Shown here: positions 20,326 through 32,774 of the stretch, one piece after another
How positions within the stretch are numbered: position 1 is the first letter of the stretch
How the letters are laid out: each line of letters starts with the position of its first letter
Source: Ursus arctos
Taxonomy: Eukaryota > Chordata > Mammalia > Carnivora > Ursidae
Direction: 5' to 3'
Length of the DNA stretch: 64,000 nt
Assembly (NCBI RefSeq): GCF_023065955.2
Contig: NC_079873.1
Location: forward strand, 9,872,566-9,936,565
Program-made: the position numbers and the translations under genes
The notes under the pieces: generated by a model
Databases searched by the model: none
What the model saw: the letters and a program-made list of their open reading frames with translations, nothing else
Told to the model about the DNA's origin: nothing

Positions 20326-22505
20326 ATGAATGGTGGCTTGATAAAGGTTTTCAAGATGAGGGATGATTATAATGCTTATGCTAGATTTACTCCCTGCTTT
20401 GATTTGTAAAGGATTCTAGATGGCTCCTTAGCTTTCCTAAGATGAAATCAATATAAAACGTAAGACTCAGGGCCTACAAAAATGCACATGGACAAAACCA
20501 GGGGAAAAATAGGGAAAAAAAAATTATGCAGGCTCCATTCCAAAGATGAGCCAAAAATTTGGCTCTAAGCTTTCCGATAGCCCACTCAAAAAGGGAAAAT
20601 ATAGTTCAAGTGTGTGATTCTTGTGGTCTGAGAAATAAAGCCTGCCAGTAATTCTGAGGAGGTAAAACTTCTCCTAGCACATAGAACTAAAAGAACATTC
20701 CCATGCAGGTCTTCACATGGGGCACATGGCTTCTAAAATAAACATGATTGCTGGTGTACTAGAGATGTTTATTAAAAGATCCCTCTGTATGAAGCTGAGA
20801 AGGGTGAATATCAGTGCGCTTTCTGGCAAAAGCAATTTTTCAAGGGAGTCTTTTACAGTGTGATCTAAGTGTTCGGCTCTCCAGTGGCCTACCAAGAATG
20901 AAATGAGTGTCTGGAGATGAATAGCCAGTTCATCCTTAAAATAAACTTCCATTAATATCATTTCTCTCAACAGAGTTTTGACTTTTCCTCATCATGCTTT
21001 TGAGCAGGGTATATCAGTAGACCATCGTACAAAGGCTAAATAAAAGAAATTTAGCTTAATTTGCAATGTGAGGCTCTCAGGTTTGTTAAAAAGGAATGTC
21101 CTGACAGTGAGAATTAGCTTTTACAGTGGATCCCTATGAGAATAGATTCTCTTAAATAGTTTTGTCTTGTTCATCTTAAAGGATGGAAAAATCTGCATAA
21201 GGCTTTTCCCCGACCCTGTGAGGTGGGGGTTGTGATGATTCATTTCCATGATGCTAGATACAGAAGACTAATTCATGCTGACCCCTGACTCCTGGGCTGG
21301 GCCAAGCAGGAATAAGGAAGGAAACATTAGAAAAGGGGGCTTCTGGCCAACCGAGGGGTAAATTTCATTTGGGGCATGGCTCAAATTCCACAAGGCCAGA
21401 ATCAAACTTACAACCATCTGTTTGAGGTTTTGTGGGAACCAAGAATTCCAGGGCCCAGGGAGATGGGAGAGCTTCCCGGGAATAGACTCTTTATTGAATC
21501 TTTTTCCGTTCCATGATGGAAGACTCCCTAGGGCTTCCTTTCCTCATGATTTTAGGGCTGGGGAGGAGCTTAGTAGGCACCTTTGGAGCTCAGACTTGGA
21601 TGTACTGTGGCCCTTTCCCACAGAAGAAATGACCCTGGAATGGAATCTTTGGACCTTTCGTATGTGCCTCCTGAGATAAAATGACCCCAAATAAATACAA
21701 TAGATCTCTCTGATGACCACATTCAATTTGCCAATTATTTCCGACCTCAGGGAAACCAAACTGCATATTATACCAGTGATTCTAGCAGGCTAAAAGGAGA
21801 TCACCCATCACTCAGTTTCTCTCCACTAGAATCAATCTGTATGAGATTGAACTACCATCTAGTGGAGGAAACCTTCAAAATTCGAGGCGGGATGTTACAG
21901 TTGTGTATCTGTGTCTGCAGTCAGTGCTGACAGGTTGCCCAAATCTGGGTGGAGCAACCTGCTGAAAATGTTCTCCTTATATGCTTGGCCCTACACGTTC
22001 ATCCATGAAAGGAATATCTTTGAAGTGAACTTACTAATTGTCTTGGGTCATGTTTCCCCGAAACCAAGCCTGAGATAGCAGTCCTTGGGCATCTAATTTA
22101 CCGGGGGCTGTTTGGAGGAGAAATCTGTGAGTGAGTAAGGAAAGATGGATTGGGAGGAAAGCAAGGGTGTGGCTTCAGGAGAAGTCAAGCTTCCCGCTGC
22201 CCAATCCCACGGAGAGCTCTGGAGCATAAACAGCGAAGCAGAGTCTGTCCCATCTTGAGACAAGGCGGCTTTGATAACCTACACCAATCAGTCATTGGCT
22301 CCCAGCCACCCTGCATAGGGTTGGCGGCAAGCAGGGTTGGGGAGGGGGTGGGGACCCCAAGCATCTCGGATTAAGGCAGCTCCAGTTGCCCAAGAGCTTC
22401 GTTGGGGGAAGGTGTCAGATGTGAGCTCTTAGCTGCAGCCCTTACAGCAGCTTAGTGAAAGAGGTCCCAAGGTATGAGGCAAGATACCAACAGCAGCCAC
22501 TAAGC
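20326..22505. other. Unique sequence, 2.2 kb
   Basis: One of the longest repeat-free stretches of the window. An 85-codon minus-strand frame at 20713-20970 has protein-like hydrophobic spacing but no homology I recognise and no splice signals that stand out. Conserved non-coding sequence is possible. Confidence 0.4.
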
Positions 22506-22674
22506 CAGTGCTTCTCAAACTTGAGCGATCCTATGGAGCGCTTGTGAAACACAAATTACTATGCCTCCCCCCCCCCTCAGAGTTTCTGATTCAGTGAGGC
22601 CAGAATGGGGCCCACGAATTCACATTTCCCAGGTGCTGCTCCTGCTGGGCCAGGGGCTATGCTTTGAGAACCCC
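22506..22674 (+). repeat. MER5-type hAT MITE
   Basis: CAGTGCTTCTCAAACTTGAG at the left, 'CAGAGTTTCTGATTCAGTGA' in the middle and 'GGCTATGCTTTGAGAACCC' at the right. A C run (22567-22577) interrupts it. Near full length. Confidence 0.75.
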
Positions 22675-23899
22675 GCACAGAGCTAACATTTAAAAAAAAA
22701 AAAAAAAAAAAAAAGATCAGTCCCCTTTGGAAAGCTAGGTCACGGCTCTCTTCACTCCCTGGGCATTTGCATATCAATGTATTTACAAAGGTTAAATAAA
22801 GTGAGGGGTTGGCTCATCAAAAATGTAGACAGACTGATTTTATCAGGCCACTGACTCAGCTAAAACTTGCTTTCTCTCGTCAGTCACCAATCCCAACTCC
22901 CAGGAGAGAATTTCAGCAAAGAGTCAAAGGATGGAATCACTGTATCTAGAGACCAACATCTCAGCAGTTCAGGGACAGGGCAGGTGAAGGCTGGGTGAGG
23001 AGCTGGGAAGCCTGGGCTCCACACGCGCTCCCCCACAAATGACTGTGGGGTCGCTGGCAAGTAGTCATGACCTGCTGCGCTTTGGTTCCCTCAGGTACGA
23101 CAGAGAGGCCTTGAAGGTCACTTCCAGCCCAGAGCTCTTCTGCCAGTTACGCCAGCATTTACTTTTGGGGCCCCAAGCAAGCTCACTGGGTCGCAGGTTT
23201 TTGTATCTGCATCTGTGCAATGGGTATGGTGGACTCAGTTATCCCTCTAGCACTTCCACTCAGCCTTTGAGCCTTCTGCCCAGAACACGAATGCCAGACT
23301 CTTTCTCCACAGCTGAAGACAGTCCAAGAAAAGTAGCACCCCCTGAAAACAAACTGGTCTGAGTTTCTTTTATTACCAAAAAGAGGAAACAGAAAGCGTC
23401 ACTGCTCTCACGTTGGGCTATCTCTGTCTTAGTTCCCGGAATCTTGCCAACTGGGGTCATTACTCGCCAAGCTGAAGCTGACTCGGGAGCCTGGCGGATG
23501 GCAAGGCTGAGGCACTCTCCATAAGCTCCGGGGCTTTACTGTAATCCTCTGGGACCGCACGTGGCAATCTGTAATGGTTTCTTCAGAGTGCTGTGGTCTG
23601 TTGTCTGAATGCGTACTTGGGAATCCCTAATGAGTGGATTAGGAGCACAATGGCCCACGGCACATGAATGGAAACACTGCTGTTTTAAAAATTAATAAAC
23701 TTGGCGATTCAGAAAGAGCACTGCGGTGCTGACCTTCAAGGTCCTCATGAAACAGAAGCCCCTATGCATCCAGTCCCATTAGTCCTCACACTGATGAAGG
23801 AAAGTCACACAGTGTGCCTGGAATGCAGAATTTTTCTTTATTCAGCCATTCAGTTGGAGCTCGGGGGGTGGGGGGAGGGAGGATACAAATAAGACAAGA
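22675..23899. other. Mostly unique; poly-A run and weak MIR
   Basis: A 23-nt A run is at 22691-22713. A weak plus-strand MIR match runs 22995-23130 (GGGCTCC...TGACTGTGGGGTCGCTGGCAAG). Open frames at 23039-23362 and 23260-23460 oppose each other and are not coding-like. Confidence 0.4.
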
Positions 23900-24745
23900 A
23901 ATATCTATTATGTGCTCTGTAAAAACAGCTACGTGCAAAGTGCTACAAAGAAAGAGCAGGGTAAGGAGGGCAGGTGGTGCTGGGGCAGGCTCAGGGAGTC
24001 GGCAGGGGGACTGGAAGGGGACAGGGGCAACGTGGGGAGGAACTGCATTCTTAAACAGGGCTGTCTGACAGACTCTCACACAGAGGGAACTTTGAGCAGA
24101 GCCCTGACGGCAGTGGGGGGTGAGCTCCGTGGCGACACGGAGGGCTAGTGTTCCAGGCAGAAGGGACAGCAGTACATGGCCAGTGGAGTGCTGAAGAAAC
24201 AGGAAGAAGGTCTGGGGGGCTAGAGCAGAGTGAGCCAGGGGAAAAGGGGTGAGCACAGGAGCGACATGAGCTGACATGAGTTCTTTTTGCAAGGATCCCT
24301 CTGGCTCCATGTGGAGAAAACATTGTGGAGGCAAAGAGAGATGGGGAGATCAGTGAGGAGACTAGAAGATGTGGCTTAGCTGGTTGTTAGCCCTGGAGGG
24401 GAGGTGTCCAACTCCACGGATATCCAGAGTTTGAAGGTTGAGCAAGCAGAATTTGCTCATGATCTGGATATAGGATGTGAGAGAAAGAAAAGGGTCAAGG
24501 ATGAATCTAGTGCTTGTGTGAGCTACCAGAAGAATAAAACTGCCGTTTGCTGACATGTAGAAAACTGAAGGGACTGAGCATGTGAAGGGTGGGCTAGAGA
24601 ACAAAGGTCTGATTCAGAATGTTCTGAATTTGACATGGCTCGTAGACACCCATGGGGAAATGTCATGTAGGCAGTTGGAGTCCAGAGTCCAGAAGGGAGG
24701 TTTGAGCTGGAGAGGCGGTATTAGGTGGCGTCAACTACCTTCTTT
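23900..24745 (+). repeat. Ancient interspersed repeat, long copy
   Basis: Blocks 'TTTGAGCAGAGCCCTGACGG', 'GTTCCAGGCAGAAGGGACAG', 'AGCGACATGAGCTGACATGA', 'CAAGGATCCCTCTGGCTCCA', 'GGGTCAAGGATGAATCTAG' and 'CATGTAGGCAGTTGGAGTCC' occur in the order of a widespread mammalian repeat (same family as 10491-10960). I cannot name it. The 182-codon minus frame at 23786-24334 is antisense to it and not a gene. Confidence 0.6.
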
Positions 24746-25034
24746 CTAAACAACCATGTACTCTAAGCCTCAGCAGTGAATGACATATTCCGGCCCAGAA
24801 GCTCCAGATGTATAACAGTAGATTTTTCTAACATAAGGCAATTTATAAACAAGTAAAATATAAAGCCATCATGGTTCTAAATAACGTTTGTCTGCAAATG
24901 AAACCCGTGGGTTCAATTTTACAGCCAGGACATGCATACTCCAACAGTATTCTGAGGGTCACGGTAGGCGGCTGGTCAGCCACACCCAGGAATAACTAGA
25001 CCTTCTCTGTCCATACCTCCATGCCCTTGTGTAA

Positions 25035-26068
25035 GAAAGGATCGATGAAATTGGGCTTCCCCCAAATCAAGAACTACGTGCATCAAAGGACATTGTAAAG
25101 AGAGTAAAAAGACAACCTATAAAATAGAAGAAAATATTTGCAGATACCATATCTGATAAGGGGGCAGTGTCCCAAATACACAAAGAACCCTCACAATCAA
25201 CAGAAAAAGACAAACATACATCCCAATTTTTAACATGGGCCAAGGACTTGAGTAGGTATTTTTCCTAAGAGGGTATACAAATGGCCAAGAAGTACCCGAA
25301 AAGACACTTGATGTCTTTCGTCGTTAGGAAAATGCAAATCAAAGTCTCAGTGAGCTGCCACTTCAAACGAATGAGAAGGACTGTAATCCGAAGAGCTGAA
25401 AATAACGAGTGCTGGTAAGGCAGTCGACAAATCGGAATCATGGCGCATTACTGGCAGGAATGGAAACCGGCGCGGCCACTGTGGAAAACCGAGTGGCAAC
25501 TCCTCAAAAACTCGAACAGAGAGTTACCAGATGGCCCAGCAGGTCCACACCGGTGTTGGCACCCAGGAGAATGGAAAAGGGATACTTGTACCGCAGTGTT
25601 TAGAGCAGCGTTGTTCACAATATCTGAGAAGTAGAAGCAGCCCGGATGTCCATCAATGGATGAGTGGATAAAGAAAATGTATATATGTATGATCAGTGTC
25701 ATTCAGCCATAAAAAGGAACAGAGTGCCGACACACGCTACAACATGGATGAACCTTCAAAACACGCTAAGTGAGAGAAGTCGGACGCAGAAGGCTAGCTA
25801 ACCTAGGATCGTTCGTATGCAATATCTGGAGTGGGTGCATCCATGGAGGAGGAAAGCAGAATGGCGCTCGCCCAAGGCGGGGAGGAGACGAAGGAATAGG
25901 GAGCCGCTGCTTCATGGCTCCAGGGATTTCTTTCAGGGTGATGAAAATATTTTGGAACTAGAGGTGTCGGTTGCACAACACTGTGAATGTACTAAATGCC
26001 ACTGAATTGCTCACTGTGAGGTGGTGAATTTTATGTTATGTGAACTTTATCTCCATAATTCAAAAAAA
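25035..26068 (+). mobile_element. L1 3' end, unusually GC/CpG-rich copy
   Basis: Plus-strand L1M-type 3' fragment: 'TCAAGAACTACGTGCATCAA', 'ATGGCCAAGAAGTACCCG', 'CCACTGTGGAAAACCGAGTG', 'GATGTCCATCAATGGATGAG', 'CTACAACATGGATGAACCTT' and the tail 'TTTTATGTTATGTGAACTTT'. I count about 30 CpG between 25255 and 25975, two to three times more than the other L1 ends here. Frames at 25409-25634 are ORF2 shadows. Confidence 0.85.
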
Positions 26069-27264
26069 AACCTAAAAATTAGGAAGGATCGTTGAAATTT
26101 TAAAAGCTTTGAAAAACAAATGTCATTGGCAGACCCTGCCTTTGCAGTGGGAAGATAATCTTCCCTAAGTTTTCATAAAAAGCCCTGGGTATCTCTGATA
26201 CAGGCCCAAAGTCAGTGCCGCAGTCCGCTCGCTGCCGGGAGAGCCAGCACCTTCCCCCAGAGCCAGTATCAAAACTTGGTTGTTGCCCTGATTTACATCC
26301 CTGGCGCTCGTGTATTCTGGCGCTTCCTCAGGTTGAAGGGTTTGGAAAATAACTTGTAACCAACTAAACCGAATAGCCTGATTCCTTGTTTACCAAAAAG
26401 AGAAGTGAAAGAGACAGAAAGGCAGGATGGAGCACACTGCGCCTTTGAAAGCACAGACTGTTCGGGGAGGGACACGCTGCTATTTTCGGTCTTCTGTGGG
26501 TGTGAGGGTAACAGGCCTCTGGAAACAGCTGTTTAACAACAGAGTGTGAGAAGTCTCTGGGGACTCAGAGACCCGCCCTCTACAGTGAACCAAGAGAAAG
26601 TTCACCAGAGCCAGGAGAGTTCAATGCATTTAAAAAAAAAAAAAATGGAAATGGGGATTCAACACAGGGGTCTGACTGAGCTGCAGTATTGACAGGGCTT
26701 TGCTCCCTCTGCTCAAAAGAACGAGTCCAGGAAACTGCAAAGCCAAACCAGACACAGACATAGTGTACTTTCCGGAAGAATAACTGCTCTGAAAGCCTCT
26801 TCTGCGGGGATCCAGCCTCCCTCTGGGGGGCTGACAATCTGCCCACTTTGGGAAGGAAACAGACTTGGGTGGAGGGACAGTAGACCCTTGTGCAAACTTT
26901 TGTTTCGGGATCCAGCATTAAATGCAAACTCTTTGATATGATGAAGAATAGAAGATGGTTTGATGACAGAACTTACTTTCATTTTTGTTCTAATGAATCA
27001 GGACATCCACCTTTCAGAGCTTGTGGCCACGCACTGGAAATGAAAACCAACCCATTCCCACCCAGCTACAAAGAACACACTATAAATAAGGACCCAAATG
27101 GTGGTGTGTTAAAAGCTGGGTAACGAGTTGATCCGTTCCCTTTCGTTTTTCCTATAAAATCGGTGTCTTGAACATAAGGAGAGGAAGGACAAAGTCTTGG
27201 CATTTAAGGTATGATGACCTTGGAGCAGTCCATCTGGAGCCATACTCCGGTCAGCATCTTTAGT
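26069..27264. other. Unique sequence, nothing recognised
   Basis: A short A run lies at 26632-26644. Opposed frames at 26580-26982 (minus) and 26890-27123 (plus) give no coherent coding signal. Confidence 0.45.
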
Positions 27265-27385
27265 GTGGATTCATTCAGTCATTCCTTCAACAAATATATA
27301 TTTATTACTTGCAGTGTGTCAAGCATCATGGTAGGTATGGGCATAGAAGTGATGAGCAAACCAGACACGATCTCTACCTTAGGCA
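27265..27385 (+). repeat. Ancient repeat fragment (TTCAACAAATAT type)
   Basis: 'ATTCATTCAGTCATTCCTTC' with AACAAATATATATTTATTA and a 'TGATGAGCAAACCAGACACG' match the head of the same old family as 10491-10960. Short. Confidence 0.4.
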
Positions 27386-28230
27386 GTAAGTAACAGAAAT
27401 ATCAAGAACTGTTTACCCAATTTGGGGCTGAGACAGAGGACATTTTCCATCACCCAAGTTCAAGGCCTCCTGCCCGAATCCTTATTTTCTCTTCTGAAAT
27501 TAAACTCCATCTGTGATGAAATACAGTGGGCCATCCACTCCTTAGAAACCTAGGCCCTCAAACTCATCAGAAGAAACTAGCCCAATGATACATTTTGCAA
27601 GGTCGGGATGATTTCGAGTTGAGCAACTACAGTGGCCCAGGCTGAGCTAGCACTCAGGCCTGAGGGTCTTTCCCTCACTTCTCAGGTTCTCCCGTCTGGG
27701 TCTCCTATAAACAGCTACTAGAACAACAACGGACTCCTCCCAAACAAACGATAACTTACAGTTAAATTTAAGTAACAGCTCATTCCCCAGAAAACTGAAG
27801 TCTGCAGATAACTAGCCCAAATGAAAGATGCACACAATGTAATACAATGAAAATGCATGCCATTTATATAATTGAACAGGGCTTACAGGGCTTGCCACGA
27901 AAATCTTGTTTCTTGGTCAGTTAACCCGGTAACTGTAGGTACCACTTGCTTCGCACCTGCATAACTAAAAGGCCCATAGTAATAGTTTCCTCAAAACAAA
28001 GAGATAGTTTGCCCCAAATGTAAATCTACATCTCTACCTTTTAGGGAGCAAAATACAATCCCCAATCTTTAGCCATCTATTTTCCCAGTATCTGCTCTTC
28101 AGTGACCCCCAAAGCTTTAAATAAGTTCCAATCCTAACCAGGATGCCCATGTTATATTTGTTTATAAAAGCTACAGGTGGTGCAAAGCTGAGTGTGGGTT
28201 CAGGAAAGGACCATGATCAAAATCAGCCCA
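27386..28230. other. Unique sequence, nothing recognised
   Basis: No repeat, exon or RNA gene supported. Confidence 0.45.
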
Positions 28231-28431
28231 GGGGCACCTGGGTGGCTCAGATCGTTAAGCGTCTGCCTTGGGCTCAGGTCGTGATCTCCAGGTCCTGGGA
28301 TCGAGCCCCATGTCGGGCTCCCGCCTCAGTGGGAAGTCTGCTTCTCCCTCTCCCCCTGCTCATGCTCTCTTTCTGTATCCCTCTGTCTCAAATGAATAAA
28401 TAAAAGCTTAAAAAAACAAAAGACAAAAACG
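28231..28431 (+). mobile_element. CAN-SINE with TSD
   Basis: GGGGCACCTGGGTGGCTCAG head, A-rich tail with short CAAAA interruptions. Flanks AAAATCAGCCCAG and AAAAACGGCCCAG are a diverged duplication. Confidence 0.9.
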
Positions 28432-29010
28432 AAAAACGGCCCAGACAGGCTGGATTCAGGCATCGATAGTACCCGGATGATAGGTCCCCTCTGACTTAGG
28501 GCCCTCCACTGCAAGTGGAGAACATCAGCCTCGAAGGGATCAGACTGGTAAGCTGCCGCTTGGTAACCAAGCACGGGACTTCAGGCCTAAATTTACAGTA
28601 AATTCTACATGCAGTAACTTTACAGAAAGACCACAGTTTGGGGGGTTGCAGGAGAGGGTTCTCTCCCTCTATTTAACCTCTCTCCTGTTCCGTTTCTCTA
28701 AACAGCATCCTAATAACCCCTTTTCACACTTAGGTTCTCTGATTTTAGTCATGTTGAGGGTGTTTTCCTTCTCTTCAATACTTGGGCAATAGAAGTCATT
28801 GTCTGTCTCCTGATAGTTGATTATTTTAGTGGTTGATTGGGTGGCGTAGTAGAGACACAGTTGCCTGGAGGTTAGATGGTTCAAAGCCAGTTGAGTGATA
28901 ACTGAACAATTTATCACAGCGAATAATTGGCCTTCCTAAATTCGATTTCAGAATCACTGGAGGAGGCCCTCAAGGAGGTCGGGGACAGGGTTACCTGGGC
29001 TGCAGAGCCT
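28432..29010. other. Unique sequence, nothing recognised
   Basis: An 82-codon minus frame at 28669-28917 is not coding-like. No repeat recognised. Confidence 0.45.
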
Positions 29011-29106
29011 CACCTCCTGGGTGGCTCAGTTGGTTAAGCGACTGTCCTTGGCTCAAGTCGTGATCCTGGAGTCCCTAGGAATGAGTCCCTCATCAGACTC
29101 CCTGCA
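29011..29106 (+). mobile_element. Truncated CAN-SINE head
   Basis: Only the tRNA-like 5' half is present (CACCTCCTGGGTGGCTCAG through CATCAGACTCCCTGC). The C/T-rich region and A tail are missing, and it abuts an LTR fragment. This suggests a deletion after insertion. Confidence 0.8.
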
Positions 29107-29225
29107 AGGGACTGAAGGAGGCCACAGCTAAGAGCCAGTGAGAAACCGAGGCCCTCAGTCCAATGATTTAGGAGGAACTGAATCCTGCCAGTGTCACTTG
29201 AGTGAGCTCAGAAAAGAATCAAGGA
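29107..29225 (+). repeat. MaLR-type LTR internal fragment
   Basis: 'AGCCAGTGAGAAACCGAGGC', 'CCTCAGTCCAATGATTTAGG' and 'AACTGAATCCTGCCAGTGTC' are from the middle of an MLT1-like LTR. Both LTR ends are absent, in line with the deletion suggested by the neighbouring half SINE. Confidence 0.6.
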
Positions 29226-29320
29226 ATCTAGCCACATAAGGTTTCAGTGGTAATTGTTTGATAAGGCAGATTGGAAGGAAGCCAAAAATGCACACATACT
29301 CTCCTTTCTTTCTTTTTTTA

Positions 29321-29524
29321 AAAAAGATTTTTATATATTTATTTGAGAGAGAGAGAGCGTGCATGCGCGCACACACGAGTAGGAGGAAGGGCAGAGGGAG
29401 AGGGACAAGTGGACTCCACACTGAGCGGAGCCCGAAGCGGAACTCGATCCCAGGACCCTGAGATCATGACCTGAGCTGAAATCAAGAGTCAGCTGCTCAA
29501 CCGACTGAGCCACCCAGGCGCCCC
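29321..29524 (-). mobile_element. CAN-SINE, reversed
   Basis: Tail AAAAAAGATTTTTATATATTT at the left and GAGCCACCCAGGCGCCCC at the right. A GCGTGCATGCGCGCACACAC alternating purine-pyrimidine run lies inside (29357-29376). Flanks CTCCTTTCTTTCTTTT and GCCTCTTCTTTTAAGAA are only loosely alike. Confidence 0.88.
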
Positions 29525-30499
29525 GCCTCTTCTTTTAAGAACAATGTCGAATATGCCAGTATGCAGGATTTTCTTCTTCCTCTTCCTCCATCATTTCTTC
29601 TTCCTTCTAATGAAATCAACCCCAGAGAAGGGCCTTGCATGTGTTGCCTTTGTACCATACAGCAGACACTTCACCTTTGCGGCAGAGTCAGCTCGCGAGT
29701 TTGGGGGTGGGGAGCAGAGAGCAGATTGGGGCAGCGGGGAGTCACCTGCGTGGGCACCTCCCGGAAGTGCCAGGCCGCTTGCAGCGATTGATCTTGAAGC
29801 TCGACAGCAAGACGAGAAGGATGACTGGCCCTTTATACATCCGGCAGCCTTCCCAGCTTAGTTGGCAGCCTGGATTTATTCCCAGTTGTCAGGAACCCCA
29901 TCGGAGATGCTCTCCATCCACCTTGTTAGGGATAGCTGCTGGGGGCCCTCAGGCAGCCTTCTCAGCTACTTCCGGGCCGGATGCACAAGGGCGGTCAAAG
30001 ACTGGATGGCTGTGCATGTGACCTCTGTCCTGCCTCCCATAGGATGATCCTCTTGATTAGGGTCAGCGTCCCAGAGGTCATGGGCACCTTTGAGAGACTC
30101 AGCTTCAATGCCTGCATCTCCAGAATATTCAGATAAGTCAGTGTTTCAGAAAAAAAATGAGTGAAACACCACTGCCATGTCAGCCAGGGTCCTGTGGAAC
30201 AAAGTCAGGAAACACACCCAGTTCTTAAAATTGTAATGCCAGACCCACTGCTGGCAAGGTCGTTCCAATAAAGCAGTAATGGTTCTGTGCTTTTCTTTCT
30301 TTACCAACTGTATAATCATACTACCTATTTATCCCAAAGGAGCAATGTCAGGTTAACCCCATAAACAAATCTCAGTTTAACACGGTTTATGTTCAAAAGA
30401 CTGCAGGACCCGTACTGGCCCAACCTGACACTGTGTAATGACTCAGCTATGAAACTGCGTTCTTCCTTCTGTGGTCTCCTGGATCTTAAACGTCCTTAT
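29525..30499. other. Unique, GC-moderate; overlapping frames
   Basis: Three overlapping plus frames (29544-30021) exist in different phases, which argues against any one being coding. The region around 29690-29830 is comparatively GC-rich. No repeat recognised. Confidence 0.4.
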
Positions 30500-30715
30500 G
30501 AAATTACCGGTGATTTATCGAGCACTTTACTTTTTATAATTCTTGCTTACTTTTCACAACAAACTGAGTAGAAGATCTGTTTTATCATCAGTTAACAGAT
30601 GATTATACCAAGGAGTACAGAGGGTCCATGACATACCCCCCCCCCCCACCCAGTGAGTAGCAGAGCGGAGATCCGAACCTAACTGGCCCCTGAAGCCTCA
30701 AGGCCACAAGTCCCT
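30500..30715 (-). repeat. MIR, reversed, with poly-C insertion
   Basis: 'GTTTTATCATCAGTTAACAG', ATGATTATACCAAGG and 'CAGTGAGTAGCAGAGCGGAG' with GATCCGAACCTAA follow the reversed MIR. A 14-nt C run sits at 30638-30651. Confidence 0.6.
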
Positions 30716-32019
30716 CCGCCCCCTGCCATTTTAATGGAGGGAGAGTCTACTTACCGCTCTTCGGTGGACAAGGACCATACATCAAAGGCACTCTACCAGC
30801 CAGGAAAAGAGATCATTGATCCCACAACTTCGAATAAAGGAAGGACACTCAGGTCAGACTGTCTTCATGACGACTGTTGCTCATTCACAGCAGCTGTGCA
30901 CAGAGACGGCATGAGCTGTCCACAGAAATTCTTCCCCACGGTTACCAGCCCTATGTTACCGGCTTAGAGATTGCTGATTATCTCTTCCGGCAAAACCCGA
31001 CATAATAATGTGGGGTCTTAAAGGTTGCCTGGGAGGAGTGAGAGTACTACACAGACCCTCCGTCTCTCCCCCCAGAGCTAAACCCCCTCAGATCGTATCT
31101 TAGCAGGTTTGCTTTAGACCCCTCAAATTCTTCCACTTGGAGTCTTTTGGATGCAAGAAACAGATGCTCCCTCCGCCTGCTAAAATAAGACAGGTTTGGT
31201 ATTGGGATGCACCCAGAGTAGGGAGGGGGAAGAGAGGGCCACGGATGCCAAGACACTTCTCTGACTGTCTTGGACCTGCAGGTAGAGGGAGATTCTAGAA
31301 CGCAGGCTGCTCTCCCAGCCCCGGCGTCCTCACAGAACCCAGCTAGTGTCCACAGATCACCTCAGTGGTCTTTCTGCACCTGAAAGTGGCAGAGTCTGTA
31401 GCGCTGGTTCTGACTCCTGAGACGTGAAGGCGAACTGGGCCCCACTGGGGCTCTGGCTGGCCTCTAAGTTTCCTGAGTCCTCAGGCCATCTCTGAGCAGA
31501 GAACAGCCTAATGCAGCTTCCTAGATGGAGGTGGGCCATTGGAATGCGGCGGTTTCGGGGAGAAGAGGGAAGGTGGCGCTGGTGGGTAATATGTCTGGGG
31601 CAGACTTGCGACAGTCCAGAACCAAGCAGTAAGGAGTCTTTTCTGATTCACCTTGTTTTCCCCAAAGAAGTCTGCTCCTTGGAATTTTTGCTGGGGAGAA
31701 CTAGCAGGCTGTGATAGGACTGGGGGAGGGAGAAAGTGCTAGAAGAAGAGAAGGGCTACTGTGTAACCTCCTTAGGGCACTGAGCAGGAGGCAGATACCT
31801 CCACATTTACTAAATTCCAGCTATGGACCAGGCCCTGTGTTAGGTATTGTGAGAGCTGATGATAAGAACGACTCCTGTAGGGCACATACCCCAGCCTCTC
31901 TCACCATGAGGCTTCCAGCAGGAGTTTAGACATTTGACACTGGACGTTGCAAGTCCTGGTATTTCACAATCGGAAGGGACCCTGGCACGTCATCAAGTTT
32001 CCTCCTATCAACAGATTAC
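30716..32019. other. Mostly unique sequence
   Basis: No clear repeat until a stretch near 31795-31860 ('GGACCAGGCCCTGTGTTAGG') that resembles the head of the old family called at 32020. Short frames are not coding-like. Confidence 0.4.
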
Positions 32020-32400
32020 TCGAGAGCACCCAACACCCACAATCATCTACCACGTACCAGGCTCGGTGTGCAGCACTAGAGGTCCAAAGCGAACTAGGAA
32101 GGTGGATCGTTCAAGAGACGGAGACAGATGCATAGTCAGTGTCAACACTGGAAGGCAAATGCAACATGTCCAGGACACTGCGGGCACAGAGAGGAGGGGG
32201 TGATGACAGGAAGAAAGGGTGTCAGGGAAGACTTCATGGAGGAGGCAAATCCTATTTGGAAGAGAGAATTAATCCCAAAAAGAAAGAAGAAAAGGGTATC
32301 CCGGCAGAGGCAACAACAAAAGCAAGGCACGGAGACATTTCAAACAGTGTGACTTCATGCATTTCCGAATAATGAGTTGGAACGGGCACTAGACCAGAGC
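32020..32400 (+). repeat. Ancient interspersed repeat copy
   Basis: 'CTACCACGTACCAGGCTCGG', 'GTGTCAGGGAAGACTTCATG', GAGGAGGCAAATCCTATTTGG-type and 'CGGCAGAGGCAACAACAAAA' recall the family seen at 10491 and 23900. Diverged; unnamed. Confidence 0.45.
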
Positions 32401-32446
32401 CAATTTGCAAGGTGCATAGTCAGTTCTGCTTTGAAAAGTGGGGTTA

Positions 32447-32665
32447 GGGACACCTGGGTGGCTCAGTTGGTTAAGCAACTGCCTTTGGCTCAGGTCGTGA
32501 TTCCAGGGTCCTGGGTCTGAGCCCCGCATCGGGCTCTCTGCTCAGCAGGGATAGTGCCTCTCCCTCTGCCTCTCCCCATGCTTGTGCTCTCTCTCTGTCA
32601 AATAAATAAAATCTTTACCAAAAAAAAAAAAAAAGAAAGAAAAAAGAACGAACGAAAAGAATAAA
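32447..32665 (+). mobile_element. CAN-SINE with perfect 15-bp TSD
   Basis: Plus-strand SINE with a long, interrupted A tail (AAAGAAAG, AACGAACG). GAAAAGTGGGGTTAG is identical at 32433-32447 and 32666-32680. Confidence 0.94.
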
Positions 32666-32774
32666 GAAAAGTGGGGTTAGACCAGCCTACAAGACACCCA
32701 AGGGAAGAGGTCCAAAAATAACTTCAGCTGTGAATGTTACGTTCCGGATGCACCCAACCAAGGCTCTTGAGAAG

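Noticed and set aside
20713..20970. 85-codon frame with protein-like spacing
   Set aside because: No start context, splice sites or homology; length is within chance.
23786..24334. 182-codon minus-strand frame
   Set aside because: Lies antisense to a dispersed repeat, is Pro/Leu/Cys-rich and has competing plus frames.
29544..30021. Three overlapping plus-strand frames as a possible exon
   Set aside because: Different phases compete, and no acceptor or donor stands out.
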